Positions 34,834 to 42,678 of a DNA stretch of 50,601 bases are shown one piece after another (the stretch's first letter is position 1; every line of letters begins with the position of its first letter). Both the position numbers and the translations under genes were made by a program. The notes under the pieces were generated by a model. It ran no database searches and was not told the origin of the DNA. It worked only from the letters and a program-made list of their open reading frames with translations. This DNA is from Microcaldota archaeon (GTDB lineage: Archaea; Micrarchaeota; Micrarchaeia; Micrarchaeales; CABMGC01): NCBI GenBank assembly GCA_021797995.1, contig JAJZYR010000005.1, positions 1-50,601 of the forward strand, written 5' to 3'.

Positions 34834-35427
34834 CTACAAAACCCCTTTGGTCGAGGGCAGCACGGCCCTCGCCCTTTTCCTTACTGTGCATGCCTGCGCG
34901 CACGCGCGCGCGAAGCCCTTGAATATGCCTTCGCACTTGTGGTGGTCGTTGCCTTCGTAGAGCAGCCGAACGGCCACGTTGCACCTCGCGCCCTGCGCAA
35001 AACCAGCGAAGAATTCCTTGACCAGATCGCTCTGCATCCCGCCTATGAACTCCCTGCCGAACCGCGCATCGAAAATGAGGTGCGCCCTGCCTCCAAAGTC
35101 TACGGCGACCAGCGAGAGCGTCTCATCCATGGGAAACGCGAAGCATCCTGAGCGCGCTATCCCTTTCTTGTCTCCAAGTGCCTTGTCAAAGGCGCTGCCC
35201 AAGACTATGCCAACATCCTCGACAAGGTGATGCTGGTCGACCTCCGTATCGCCCCTCGCCCTGACTTCAAGATCGAAGAGGCCGTGCTTTGCAAACGCGG
35301 CAAGCATGTGATTGAAGAAGCCTATGCCTGTATCGGCCCTGCCCTCCCCCCTGCCTTCGATCAGGAGCCTGAGCCTGATGTCAGTCTCCCTGGTCTTCCT
35401 GCCTATTGCGGCATATCTCTTTCTCAT
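34834..35427 (-). CDS. hisB: Imidazoleglycerol-phosphate dehydratase
   Basis: A manganese enzyme with the two duplicated His motifs. GIGFFNHML and DQHHLVEDVGI belong to the first half, and EGNDHHKCEGIFK to the second. It is monofunctional, 197 residues. It has no phosphatase domain of the enterobacterial HisB type; a HAD domain is instead fused to HisC next door. It overlaps the hisC gene by 4 nt. Confidence 0.95.
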   Translation of the reverse strand: MRKRYAAIGRKTRETDIRLRLLIEGRGEGRADTGIGFFNHMLAAFAKHGLFDLEVRARGDTEVDQHHLVEDVGIVLGSAFDKALGDKKGIARSGCFAFPMDETLSLVAVDFGGRAHLIFDARFGREFIGGMQSDLVKEFFAGFAQGARCNVAVRLLYEGNDHHKCEGIFKGFARACAQACTVRKRARAVLPSTKGVL

Positions 35428-37112
35428 TCAAACAACCCCCTGAGCGCGGCGTTGACGTCTCCGAACCTCGCAAACTCGCCCTTCTGCATCCTTCCTTTCA
35501 TTATGGCTACGAACGGCATGCCGGCGTTTGCCGCAGCGGCCCTGTCACTGGCCGAGTCGCCGATGTACACCGGGTTCACTGAGCCCGTGAGCTTCTTGGC
35601 CAGCAGGAGCGGCTCGGGCGCGGGTTTCTCCTCCACGCAGTCGTCCATAGAGACCAGTGGCGTATTCCTTGGAAGACCAAGCTTCTCCATGGCCATCATG
35701 GCCTCTGATCTTGGCCTTCCGGTAACTATGCCGACCTTTCTCCTGCCAATGGCCTTTAACATTCCAGGGTCAAGCAGCGCCTTCTCGTTAGAGATCAGGC
35801 CGCGGAGGCTGCCGTCGCCGAGGTAGAATCGCTGGAAGACCGGCACCACTCTGCCTGTTGTTGCATCTGATCCGATGCGCCTGAGCAGCTCTGCCGTCGC
35901 ATTCCAGTCGTTGTTCATGCCCTCCATCGCCTTTACCCCCTGCACCTCCCTCATGCTTACCCTCCTGCCCGACAGCTCCTCTGCCGCCAACCGGATTGCC
36001 GTATTGTAGGACTGCGAGATGTCTATCAGGGTGCCGTCGATGTCGAAAAGAACGGCGTCGAAGCTCTGCGCGAGGACTCTCCTGAGCTCTAGGAGCAGGC
36101 GCCTGTTCTCCTTGGGCCTGCCTATCGTTATCCTGACGCTGTTCTCAAGCCTTCTCTTTCCTGAGAAGTCCCTTATTATTATGCTGCGCTCGGCGAGCTT
36201 TTTTTGCACATTGGCGGCATCCGCCCACCGGGGGCACTTGCAGAGGAGGAAATTGGCTGCTGACGGGAAGACCTCGAACCAGAGGGCTGAGAGCCCTGCG
36301 GCCATTGCCTCCCTGTCAGAGGACAGGATGCGCACGTCCTTTGCCATCTTCGCCCTGCCAGCGGAGAGCGCCCTGAGCGCAAGCCTCTGGGAAGGGACAG
36401 AAACGCTGTACGGGGGCTTTATCTTCATTATCAGGTCTATCACCTCCTTGGAGGCAACCACATATCCTATGCGTATTCCTGCAAGCCCCCACGCCTTCGA
36501 GAAGGTCCTTGAGACGATAAGGTTCGGGATCTTGTTTACAAGCCCAGCGGCGCTTTCCCCTGAGAATTCCGCATATGCCTCATCAACAAAGACCATTGCC
36601 TTTATGCCTTTTGCAAGCTTTTTTATCTCCTCCAAGGGCTGCAGCCTACCTGTAGGGTTGTTGGGCGATGAGAAGAAGACCATCTTTGTCCTCGGATCAG
36701 CCCTTGACGTTATGCTCTCCGCATCTATTCTGAAATCCTTGCCGAGCTGGGACACAGTCACCCTGAGCCCGTTTACTTCTGCGGTGACCCTGTACATCGA
36801 GTAGTCAGGGTATACGCATATGATACTGTCGCCACGCTCGCAGAACACCCGCATGGCCAGGTCAATCAGTTCATCAGAGCCGTTGCCTGCAACCACGTTC
36901 CTCCAGCTTGTCCCCATCCCGACATAATTGGCAATGGCCCTCCGCAGTTCCAGCTGGTCGGAATCCGGATACCTGTTGAGGCCGGCGCGGCCGTACGGGC
37001 TCTCGTTCGCATCAAGGAAGACCTCGGCCTTTTTGAACAGGCCCCGAGCGCATGTGTAGGGTTCCAGCTCCAACACGCCCCTCCTTGCAAGGCCCTTTGC
37101 CAGGTTAACCAT
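35424..37112 (-). CDS. hisC: HisC aminotransferase fused to a HAD phosphatase
   Basis: Residues 1-348 are histidinol-phosphate aminotransferase: NESPYG, GNGSDELIDL, SPNNPTG, VDEAYAEF (Asp178) and the PLP lysine in SRTFSKAWGLAG (Lys206). Residues 351-562 are a complete HAD domain: nucleophile motif FDIDGT with Asp357 and Asp359, IVTGRPRSE, the Lys in EEKPAPEPL, and YIGDSASDR. The fusion puts two chemically adjacent steps together if the HAD part is the histinol-phosphate phosphatase, which no other gene here supplies. That assignment is an inference from context. Confidence 0.9.
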   Translation of the reverse strand: MVNLAKGLARRGVLELEPYTCARGLFKKAEVFLDANESPYGRAGLNRYPDSDQLELRRAIANYVGMGTSWRNVVAGNGSDELIDLAMRVFCERGDSIICVYPDYSMYRVTAEVNGLRVTVSQLGKDFRIDAESITSRADPRTKMVFFSSPNNPTGRLQPLEEIKKLAKGIKAMVFVDEAYAEFSGESAAGLVNKIPNLIVSRTFSKAWGLAGIRIGYVVASKEVIDLIMKIKPPYSVSVPSQRLALRALSAGRAKMAKDVRILSSDREAMAAGLSALWFEVFPSAANFLLCKCPRWADAANVQKKLAERSIIIRDFSGKRRLENSVRITIGRPKENRRLLLELRRVLAQSFDAVLFDIDGTLIDISQSYNTAIRLAAEELSGRRVSMREVQGVKAMEGMNNDWNATAELLRRIGSDATTGRVVPVFQRFYLGDGSLRGLISNEKALLDPGMLKAIGRRKVGIVTGRPRSEAMMAMEKLGLPRNTPLVSMDDCVEEKPAPEPLLLAKKLTGSVNPVYIGDSASDRAAAANAGMPFVAIMKGRMQKGEFARFGDVNAALRGLFE

Positions 37113-38429
37113 TTACTCGCCTCCCTCTCTGGCCTCTGCCGCGCGCGCGTGCGCCTCAAGCCCCTCCATGCGCGCGAGGGTGCTGGAGATTCCGGCCAGC
37201 CTCGATTGCGAACCTGCACAGAGCTCGTCTACGTACATCCACTTGCCGAACGACTGCACGTTTACCCCTCCCCACGCCCTCGACGCAGAACCCGTAGGCA
37301 ATATGTGGTTTCCGCCGCTCATCCCGTAATCGCAGAACGCCTCTGCTGTGTTGATGAACACGGCTCCTGCATTCCGCACTAACGGTACCGTTGTTTTTGC
37401 GTCCTTGATAAGAAGCTCGAGGTGCTCCGGTGCAAGCCTGTTCGCTGCCTCGACGGCCTGCTTCACTGATCCGGCGATGAAGATTCTGCCCCACTTCGGG
37501 ATGGATTCCCTTGCCTGGTTTCCCGGGGGGAGGGATGCAAGCTGCCTGTCCAACTGCAACGCCACCTGGTCCGCCACCCTTTCAGATGTACATATGCATA
37601 CCGCAGCGCTGTCGGGCCCGTGCTCAGCCTGTGCGAGCATGTCCGCCGCTGCAAAAGCCGGAGGTGAAGACCCGTCAGCAATAACAAGAACCTCGGAAGG
37701 CCCTGCAGGCACGTCTATCCTAACCGTGCTTCTGCTGGATATCTCCTGTTTTGCGGCACTGACGTAGGCATTCCCAGGCCCGCATATCATGTCGACTCCG
37801 GGAAACATGCCACTGAGACCGAATGCCATCGCCGCAATGGCCTGGGCCCCGCCTACTTTGTACACCTTCTTTATGCCGCATATCCTTGCCGCGGACAGGA
37901 TGCGCGGGTCCGCTCCCTCCTGCCCCTTAGCAGGCGTGCACACGATGATATCGCCGACCCCTGCAGCCTTGGCTGGTATCGCAGCCATGAAGAGCGATGA
38001 GAAGAGGGGTGCTCTCCCTGCTGGCACGTAGATCCCAACTCTCTCTACGGGAATGAAGGCCAAGGTGGTCGCTCCGTCTTTTGTTTTCTGCCTTACCGCG
38101 CTTATTGCCGCCTTCTGCGCTGCTGCAAACGACCCGATCCTGTCCCTCATTTCGCACATTGCCGCCTTCTCCCTCCGGGAGACGCGCGCCCATGCCTCGC
38201 TAAACTCTCTTGGCGATGCGGCAAGCCTTTCCCTCCTTATGTCAGCACGGTCAAACCTCCTCGTGTACTCCCTGACCGCGGCAAACCCTCTCCTTTCCAC
38301 ATCGTCGACTATCCCTGAAACCAGGGTGCTGACCGCAGACCCTGCCTTTCGCCTCGATTCTGCATATCCAGAAATAGCGGTGCCTGTAAGTCTCTCAGGA
38401 GTTACTGCTTGGGGCATGAAGGCCGTCAC
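37113..38429 (-). CDS. hisD: Histidinol dehydrogenase
   Basis: Zinc- and NAD-dependent, the last two oxidation steps to histidine. VERVGIYVPAGRAPLFSS, CGPGNAYVSAAKQ, DMLAQAEHGPDS with the catalytic Glu-His, APEHLELL, and YGMSGGNHILPTGSA with zinc His residues are all present. At 438 residues it is full length. It starts at GTG 38429 or ATG 38417. It is the first gene of the eight-gene his operon. Confidence 0.95.
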   Translation of the reverse strand: MTAFMPQAVTPERLTGTAISGYAESRRKAGSAVSTLVSGIVDDVERRGFAAVREYTRRFDRADIRRERLAASPREFSEAWARVSRREKAAMCEMRDRIGSFAAAQKAAISAVRQKTKDGATTLAFIPVERVGIYVPAGRAPLFSSLFMAAIPAKAAGVGDIIVCTPAKGQEGADPRILSAARICGIKKVYKVGGAQAIAAMAFGLSGMFPGVDMICGPGNAYVSAAKQEISSRSTVRIDVPAGPSEVLVIADGSSPPAFAAADMLAQAEHGPDSAAVCICTSERVADQVALQLDRQLASLPPGNQARESIPKWGRIFIAGSVKQAVEAANRLAPEHLELLIKDAKTTVPLVRNAGAVFINTAEAFCDYGMSGGNHILPTGSASRAWGGVNVQSFGKWMYVDELCAGSQSRLAGISSTLARMEGLEAHARAAEAREGGE

Positions 38430-38488
38430 TCTTGCCCTTTGATAACGACATCAATATCACCTATAGCAGTATACTGTAAACCGGCTGC

Positions 38489-38508
38489 TATTTATACATA
38501 TCCGGATA
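38489..38508 (-). promoter_or_regulatory. his operon promoter with palindrome
   Basis: On the minus strand a GTATAAATA box (38489-38497) lies about 60 nt before hisD. It is directly abutted on its upstream side by the perfect 10-bp palindrome TATCCGGATA (38499-38508), at the place where the BRE/TFB site should be. This is a plausible operator for the AbrB-ACT protein encoded just upstream. Confidence 0.5.
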
Positions 38509-38525
38509 CCTTTATAAATCCCACT

Positions 38526-38924
38526 TTAATCCCACCGTATGGACGTTACCCTGGCTCCGGCCTTCCTCAGTGCGGGGCTTATCCTGCCGATCCGGACCTT
38601 GCCGGGACTGCACTCGACCTCCCATATGGCAGTCTCGCCCCTGCGTGCGGAGTGCGACTGGGTCGAGACCAGATCCACGCCGAGCCTTGCAAGCACAGTT
38701 GCAGCCCTTGCCAGGTTGCCGGGCGAGTCCCCAAGGGCAACTTCGATCCTCAGCAGTTTCCTCTCGCGGGCAGGCTCGACCGTCATGGACCTATTCTTCA
38801 CATCGGGCGTCAGTATTACTGCCTCGCCTTCCTTCATCCCCATCGCGTCCCTCAGCGACTGCGGGATCAGGAGCCTGCCCTTCTTGTCTATGTGCGAAAT
38901 GTTCTTTCCGGCCATCCATGTCAC
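38526..38924 (-). CDS. AbrB-ACT fusion, likely his operon regulator
   Basis: A 132-residue two-domain protein. Residues 8-52 form an AbrB/SpoVT swapped-hairpin DNA-binding domain (IDKKGRLLIPQSLRDAMGM). Residues 58-128 form an ACT domain (LRIEVALGDSPGNLARAATV, then VDLVSTQS). ACT domains bind amino acids, so histidine or a related ligand could control DNA binding. It sits 96 bp upstream of hisD in the same direction. Inner ATG 38915 is an alternative start. The domain calls are firm; the regulatory role is inferred. Confidence 0.8.
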   Translation of the reverse strand: MTWMAGKNISHIDKKGRLLIPQSLRDAMGMKEGEAVILTPDVKNRSMTVEPARERKLLRIEVALGDSPGNLARAATVLARLGVDLVSTQSHSARRGETAIWEVECSPGKVRIGRISPALRKAGARVTSIRWD

Positions 38925-38939
38925 AGTGTTTGACGAGAC

Positions 38940-39012
38940 TGCGAACGCCGGGATTCGGACCCGGGTTCTTGCCTTGGCAAGGCAAAGTCCTACCAGGCTA
39001 GACTACGTTCGC
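38940..39012 (-). tRNA. tRNA-Gly (GCC)
   Basis: A 73-nt cloverleaf read on the minus strand: acceptor GCGAACG with CGTTCGC, D stem GTCT/GGAC, anticodon stem TTGCC/GGCAA around loop TTGCCAA (anticodon GCC), T stem CCGGG/CCCGG with loop TCCGAAT. The discriminator is A and no CCA is encoded. No intron. Confidence 0.95.
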
Positions 39013-39291
39013 GCGTTCTGATGCTGTGCTTGCCCTTGTTGCCACGCCCATTTGCCGCAGACGTCGGCAGGCAAGTACGGCTGACTTTCCGTGCACCGCG
39101 TTCGGTGCCGCATTAGCCGATTACTTCGGAGCAGCACGACATGGCTGCTTCGGTTCTGGCATATTCATATGCATCATTGCTTTTATCTATATTGCGGTTC
39201 TCCGTGCCTTGCCCGCAAGTCAGCGTTGTGGGCAGAGCCAGGCTTATGGGCAGGGCCTGGCTCCTGAAGGCATGGTGGAACCGACCTCCAG
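39013..39291. other. Intergenic region, no supported gene
   Basis: About 280 bp between the tRNA and the coiled-coil gene. A plus-strand reading frame crosses it, but its predicted protein shows no known family and it runs antisense into the next gene. I see no promoter, repeat or RNA that I can support. Confidence 0.4.
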
Positions 39292-39909
39292 TTACGCTCT
39301 TGTTACCGCAGTTTCGCGGCGTTCGCCTTCGCGCATGCCGATGCCTCTATCCCCGTTAAGGACGTTGAGGGCGTGGATGTACTCATTTGCCTCCCTTCTG
39401 GTCTCCCTTATCATTTCTTCGTAGAAGGTGTTGTTCGGATACTTGTATACCTCTTTCTCCAGGCGCAGCAGCTCGTGCCTCGCCTTCTCGAGATTTCCGG
39501 AGAGCTGTACGCCGAGGTCGGGGCTTTCCCTGAGCAGGCTGAGGGCTTCGGCTTTCAGGCGCCTGTTACGCAGCAGTGCAACCTTCTGCTGGAATGATCC
39601 CGACTTGGCAATCTCCATCTGTTCGCTCTTCAGCAGCCTCGAGCGCGCTATCTTTCCGGAGTCTTCCATGCGGCTGCTCCTTCTGGCATCCCTGATCTCC
39701 TTCCCTAATTTGTATGCGACTCCGGCCCCCACAATAAAGAGATCGCGGTCGTCCCTGAGTGTGCCTGCCAGAATAATTTCTATCCCTATCGCTGATGCCG
39801 CCCCCGCCGCTGCACCGATGACATACGGACGCATCCGCTTTGTACGGTCGTGCCATTTTCCGCCATCCGCTGCCGGAGGGCGCCTGGCAAACCTCGCCCC
39901 TTCTTCCAT
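39292..39909 (-). CDS. Hypothetical membrane/coiled-coil protein
   Basis: 205 residues, family not recognised. Residues of about 28-50 (YVIGAAAGAASAIGIEIILA) and 56-70 are hydrophobic. Residues 75-195 are highly charged and predicted helical, with heptad-like leucines (LLRNRRLKAEALSLL, then LEKARHELLRLEKEVY). This suggests a membrane-anchored coiled coil. It follows ribK by 40 bp on the same strand. No catalytic motif is visible. Confidence 0.6.
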   Translation of the reverse strand: MEEGARFARRPPAADGGKWHDRTKRMRPYVIGAAAGAASAIGIEIILAGTLRDDRDLFIVGAGVAYKLGKEIRDARRSSRMEDSGKIARSRLLKSEQMEIAKSGSFQQKVALLRNRRLKAEALSLLRESPDLGVQLSGNLEKARHELLRLEKEVYKYPNNTFYEEMIRETRREANEYIHALNVLNGDRGIGMREGERRETAVTRA

Positions 39910-39949
39910 TTCCCCACCTCCACGTAATACAGCATTGGACTGGGTATAT

Positions 39950-40390
39950 TTACGCCTTTTCTACGAACCGACGTCGTACCGGCATCCGTGCCGGCACGCG
40001 AACCCTGACGTTTGAGCCGTCGTGGAGCGAGAGGTTTGTGCGCAGCCTCTCCTTGGATATTATTTCGGCGACATCCACGCGCCGGGATAGCTCCGGAACG
40101 ATAACCGCGCACCTGATTCCGGAAAGCTCGGCGCGGTAGCACATCACATTGCCGAAGCTCCTGCCCTGTTTCCTGAAGCCCTTGACCAGTATGCCCCTCC
40201 TTTTCTTCAGAAGGGCGAATTTCTTGAGGTCTGCACCTGAGAGCCTGATGTTTAGGGTGCCGGAATACGGCGCTATTCCCAGTTTGTCGATAAACTGGAT
40301 TCTGTAGCGCCGCTGCCGCATGTAGTGCCTGCCGCTGCCGGTGCCTGATGCCACGGTTCCGGAAAGGATAATCGATGCTTTGCCTTGCAT
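39950..40390 (-). CDS. ribK: CTP-dependent riboflavin kinase
   Basis: The archaeal riboflavin kinase that makes FMN with CTP. GTVASGTGSGRHYM is the nucleotide loop. IDKLGIAPYSGTLNIRL carries the conserved PY-x-GTLN block, and RCAVIVPELSRR the later strand. It is 146 residues, without the N-terminal HTH found in RbkR-type versions. It lies next to ribH and ribC, completing a small flavin operon. Confidence 0.92.
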   Translation of the reverse strand: MQGKASIILSGTVASGTGSGRHYMRQRRYRIQFIDKLGIAPYSGTLNIRLSGADLKKFALLKKRRGILVKGFRKQGRSFGNVMCYRAELSGIRCAVIVPELSRRVDVAEIISKERLRTNLSLHDGSNVRVRVPARMPVRRRFVEKA

Positions 40391-40408
40391 GCTGGCACCA
40401 GGAACCGG

Positions 40409-40831
40409 CTATATCCTGCCGAGTTCGCGCAGCATCCTGACTACTGCAGATACGCTGCGTATTGCGTATTCCTCGGCGCGCCTGTCAGCCTGCCCTGGCG
40501 TGGCCCCCGGCCCTATTATGCCAAGGCCCACGGGCTTTCCGTATTTCAGCGATAGCCTGAGCAGCGCCGTTGCGACTGCGTGGCCTATGACCTCGTCGTG
40601 CATTGTCTCCCCTCTTATCACTGCGCCGACAGTCGCCACACCTTCGACGTCTTCCCTCTCGAGCAGTTTCTTCGCTGCCACGGGTATCTCGAACGCCCCC
40701 GGAACCGACACCTCTGCAACCACCTTTATGCCGTGCTTCTTCGCGTAGTCCCTCGCCGCCCCGAGCATCCTTGCCGTGATGCCCTCGTTGAACTCCGATC
40801 TTACTATGGCTATCGAAACCAAGATTATCAC
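40409..40831 (-). CDS. ribH: 6,7-dimethyl-8-ribityllumazine synthase
   Basis: The penultimate step of riboflavin synthesis. EFNEGITARML, then EVSVPGAFEIPVAAKKL, and GAVIRGETMHDEVIGHAV, all conserved substrate-site blocks. It is 140 residues. The start is GTG 40831, which overlaps the ribC stop as GTGA. A nearby TTG two codons downstream would also fit the family. Confidence 0.94.
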   Translation of the reverse strand: MIILVSIAIVRSEFNEGITARMLGAARDYAKKHGIKVVAEVSVPGAFEIPVAAKKLLEREDVEGVATVGAVIRGETMHDEVIGHAVATALLRLSLKYGKPVGLGIIGPGATPGQADRRAEEYAIRSVSAVVRMLRELGRI

Positions 40832-41295
40832 CTGCTGATACTGATACTGCCTGCGTCCTCGCGGCCCTGCCTCCTGCCAGTGCCGGCGCGCTGCTGCAGC
40901 ACCTTCTGGTCGAAGAGGAGCCAGAGGGCGTTCTGGGCATGCTTCCTTGCACGGTCCTCGCAGATCGAGGCGAGCTCTGTATCACTCTTTGCCTCGGCCA
41001 TGTGCACAAATACCTCGAGAATATGCTTGCATTCCGCCAGCTGCACAGCCTGGAGGCCGAGGCTTGCCTCGTGCGCGCACTGCGTGTCTATCGCTGCAGG
41101 ACCGACCATGCCGCATGCTATGACAATGCTGCAGCCCTTCCTGAACAGCATCTTGCATGCTACCGGCAGGTCCTTTATCCCAGGGACGGTATAGCGCTCT
41201 ATTTCGACAGGCGGCTTGCTGGAAGCAAGCACCTTGAGCACCACCGGCGCGTAATCGAACCTCGAGAAGGTTGTATCGGCAACTCCGACTTTCAT
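40828..41295 (-). CDS. ribC: Archaeal-type riboflavin synthase
   Basis: The lumazine-synthase-related archaeal riboflavin synthase, 155 residues. VGVADTTFSRFDYAPVVL is at the N-terminus, followed by YTVPGIKDLPVACK and ACGMVGPAAIDTQCAHEASL, a family hallmark. It is unrelated to the bacterial two-domain RibE. The C-terminal tail (GTGRRQGREDAG) is basic and disordered. It is the first gene of ribC-ribH-ribK, with a TATA-like CGTATAAAC about 60-70 nt upstream. Confidence 0.93.
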   Translation of the reverse strand: MKVGVADTTFSRFDYAPVVLKVLASSKPPVEIERYTVPGIKDLPVACKMLFRKGCSIVIACGMVGPAAIDTQCAHEASLGLQAVQLAECKHILEVFVHMAEAKSDTELASICEDRARKHAQNALWLLFDQKVLQQRAGTGRRQGREDAGSISISR

Positions 41296-41418
41296 GGCCT
41301 CAAATCCGGCGCGGGCCGGGAAGGCAGCCTCGCCGCCTATAACATTGCCTTTTGTGTTTATACGTCTTTCTTCAATTGAACTGACAGGAGTTATAATGAT
41401 TCTGTTGCATTACATATC

Positions 41419-41925
41419 ATGCACGGCGATGAACCAACGGTTATGAGGATAGGAGAGGGCAGGGACATCCACAGGCTCGTGGCAGGCAGGAAGCTTGTCC
41501 TGGGCGGGGTGGAAATACCATATGAAAAGGGGCTTGAGGGATGGAGCGATGCCGACGTGCTAGTGCATGCGGTAGTCGACGCCCTGCTGGGCGCTGCAGG
41601 CCTCGGCGACATAGGAACACACTTCCCTGCCGGAGATGCACGGTTCAAGAACGTGCCGAGCACCGTCTTCCTTGAGGAGACGGCAAGGAAGCTTAAGGAG
41701 CTTGGCTGGGGCATAGTTAACATAGACGCGACCATAATGGCCGAGAGGCCGAAGCTCAGGCCTTTCATTGATGAGATGAAGGAGGAGATAGGCAGGGCGC
41801 TTGCAGTGCCTGCTGAATGCATAAACATCAAGGCAGGGACTGCCGAGGGTATGGGGTATGTAGGCAGGGGGGAGGGCATGGAGGCGCATGCGGTCTCGCT
41901 GATACGGAAGCTCGGGCCTGGCTAA
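41419..41925 (+). CDS. ispF: MEcPP synthase (MEP pathway)
   Basis: Forms 2-C-methyl-D-erythritol 2,4-cyclodiphosphate. GEGRDIHRL holds the zinc Asp and His. WSDADVLVHAVVDALLGAAG adds the third zinc ligand, and GTAEGMGYVGRGEGMEAHAV is the C-terminal nucleotide-binding block. ATG 41419 lies about 25 nt after a TTATAATG box (leaderless); the inner ATG 41443 (MRIGEG) matches the usual N-terminus. It converges on ispD with a 4-nt overlap. The MEP pathway is bacterial, and most archaea lack it. Confidence 0.95.
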   Translation: MHGDEPTVMRIGEGRDIHRLVAGRKLVLGGVEIPYEKGLEGWSDADVLVHAVVDALLGAAGLGDIGTHFPAGDARFKNVPSTVFLEETARKLKELGWGIVNIDATIMAERPKLRPFIDEMKEEIGRALAVPAECINIKAGTAEGMGYVGRGEGMEAHAVSLIRKLGPG

Positions 41926-42638
41926 GCTTTCTGCTCCTGCCTTTGCTGCTTCCTGCGCTGCCACAGTGCTGCAGCAACGCTGATGTCTGTCGGCATTGTT
42001 ATCTTTATGTTGTCGTATGAGCCCGTGAAGAGCTTTACTCTGCTTCCAAGCCTCTCCGCCATCGATGCATCATCGGTAACGTCGTCCGTGATGGTCGCGT
42101 GCGCCTTTTTCAGAAGCTCCGTGTCGAATATCTGCGGCGTCTGCACTGCCCAGAGCTTGTGCCTTGGGATGGTACTTGCCACTGTTCCGTCATCGTGTGC
42201 CATCTTTATTGTGTCGATGACAGGCACTGCCGCTATTGCCACCCCTGTCTCTGCTACGGCGCCTATGGCTGCTTCCATCATCTCCTGGGTGACGAAAGGC
42301 CTGGCTGCGTCGTGGACGATTACATAGTCGCAGCCCCCAAGAGCGCTGAGGCCCGCCGCTACGGAGTCCTGCCTCCTCTTCCCGCCTGTGCATACCTTCT
42401 TCACTTTTGAAAACCCTTCCCTTGAGATGATCGCGGCGTACTCGCTGGCTCTTGCCTTGCTGGCCACGAGTATTACGTGGTCTATGCTTCCGCAGTCCTC
42501 AAATGCCTGGAGAGTCCTTGACAGGACGGTCCTGCCGCACAGGTCAAGGGTAAGCTTGTCGGTCCCTCCCATACGGGTGCTGCTCCCTCCGGCGACAATT
42601 ATGGCTGCGACCTTCTTCCCTGCTCTAGTGGCTTCCAT
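41922..42638 (-). CDS. ispD: MEP cytidylyltransferase (MEP pathway)
   Basis: Couples CTP and methylerythritol phosphate. IIVAGGSSTRMGGTDKL is the CTP loop with Arg and Lys. GGKRRQDSVAAGL, VIVHDAARPFV, and the C-terminal VTDDASMAERLG, then IKITMPTD complete the family set. The start at ATG 42638 is supported by a TATATATTC box about 27 nt upstream (42661-42669); ATG 42686 would overlap ispE. It is 238 residues. Confidence 0.94.
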   Translation of the reverse strand: MEATRAGKKVAAIIVAGGSSTRMGGTDKLTLDLCGRTVLSRTLQAFEDCGSIDHVILVASKARASEYAAIISREGFSKVKKVCTGGKRRQDSVAAGLSALGGCDYVIVHDAARPFVTQEMMEAAIGAVAETGVAIAAVPVIDTIKMAHDDGTVASTIPRHKLWAVQTPQIFDTELLKKAHATITDDVTDDASMAERLGSRVKLFTGSYDNIKITMPTDISVAAALWQRRKQQRQEQKA

Positions 42639-42678
42639 GGATGTCTGATGGGCAGAACTCGAATATATACCTTTTTTC

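Noticed and set aside
39026-39424. Plus-strand frame of 132 codons after tRNA-Gly
   Set aside because: It has no family, a Cys/Arg-rich composition typical of antisense frames, and it runs into the opposite-strand coiled-coil gene.
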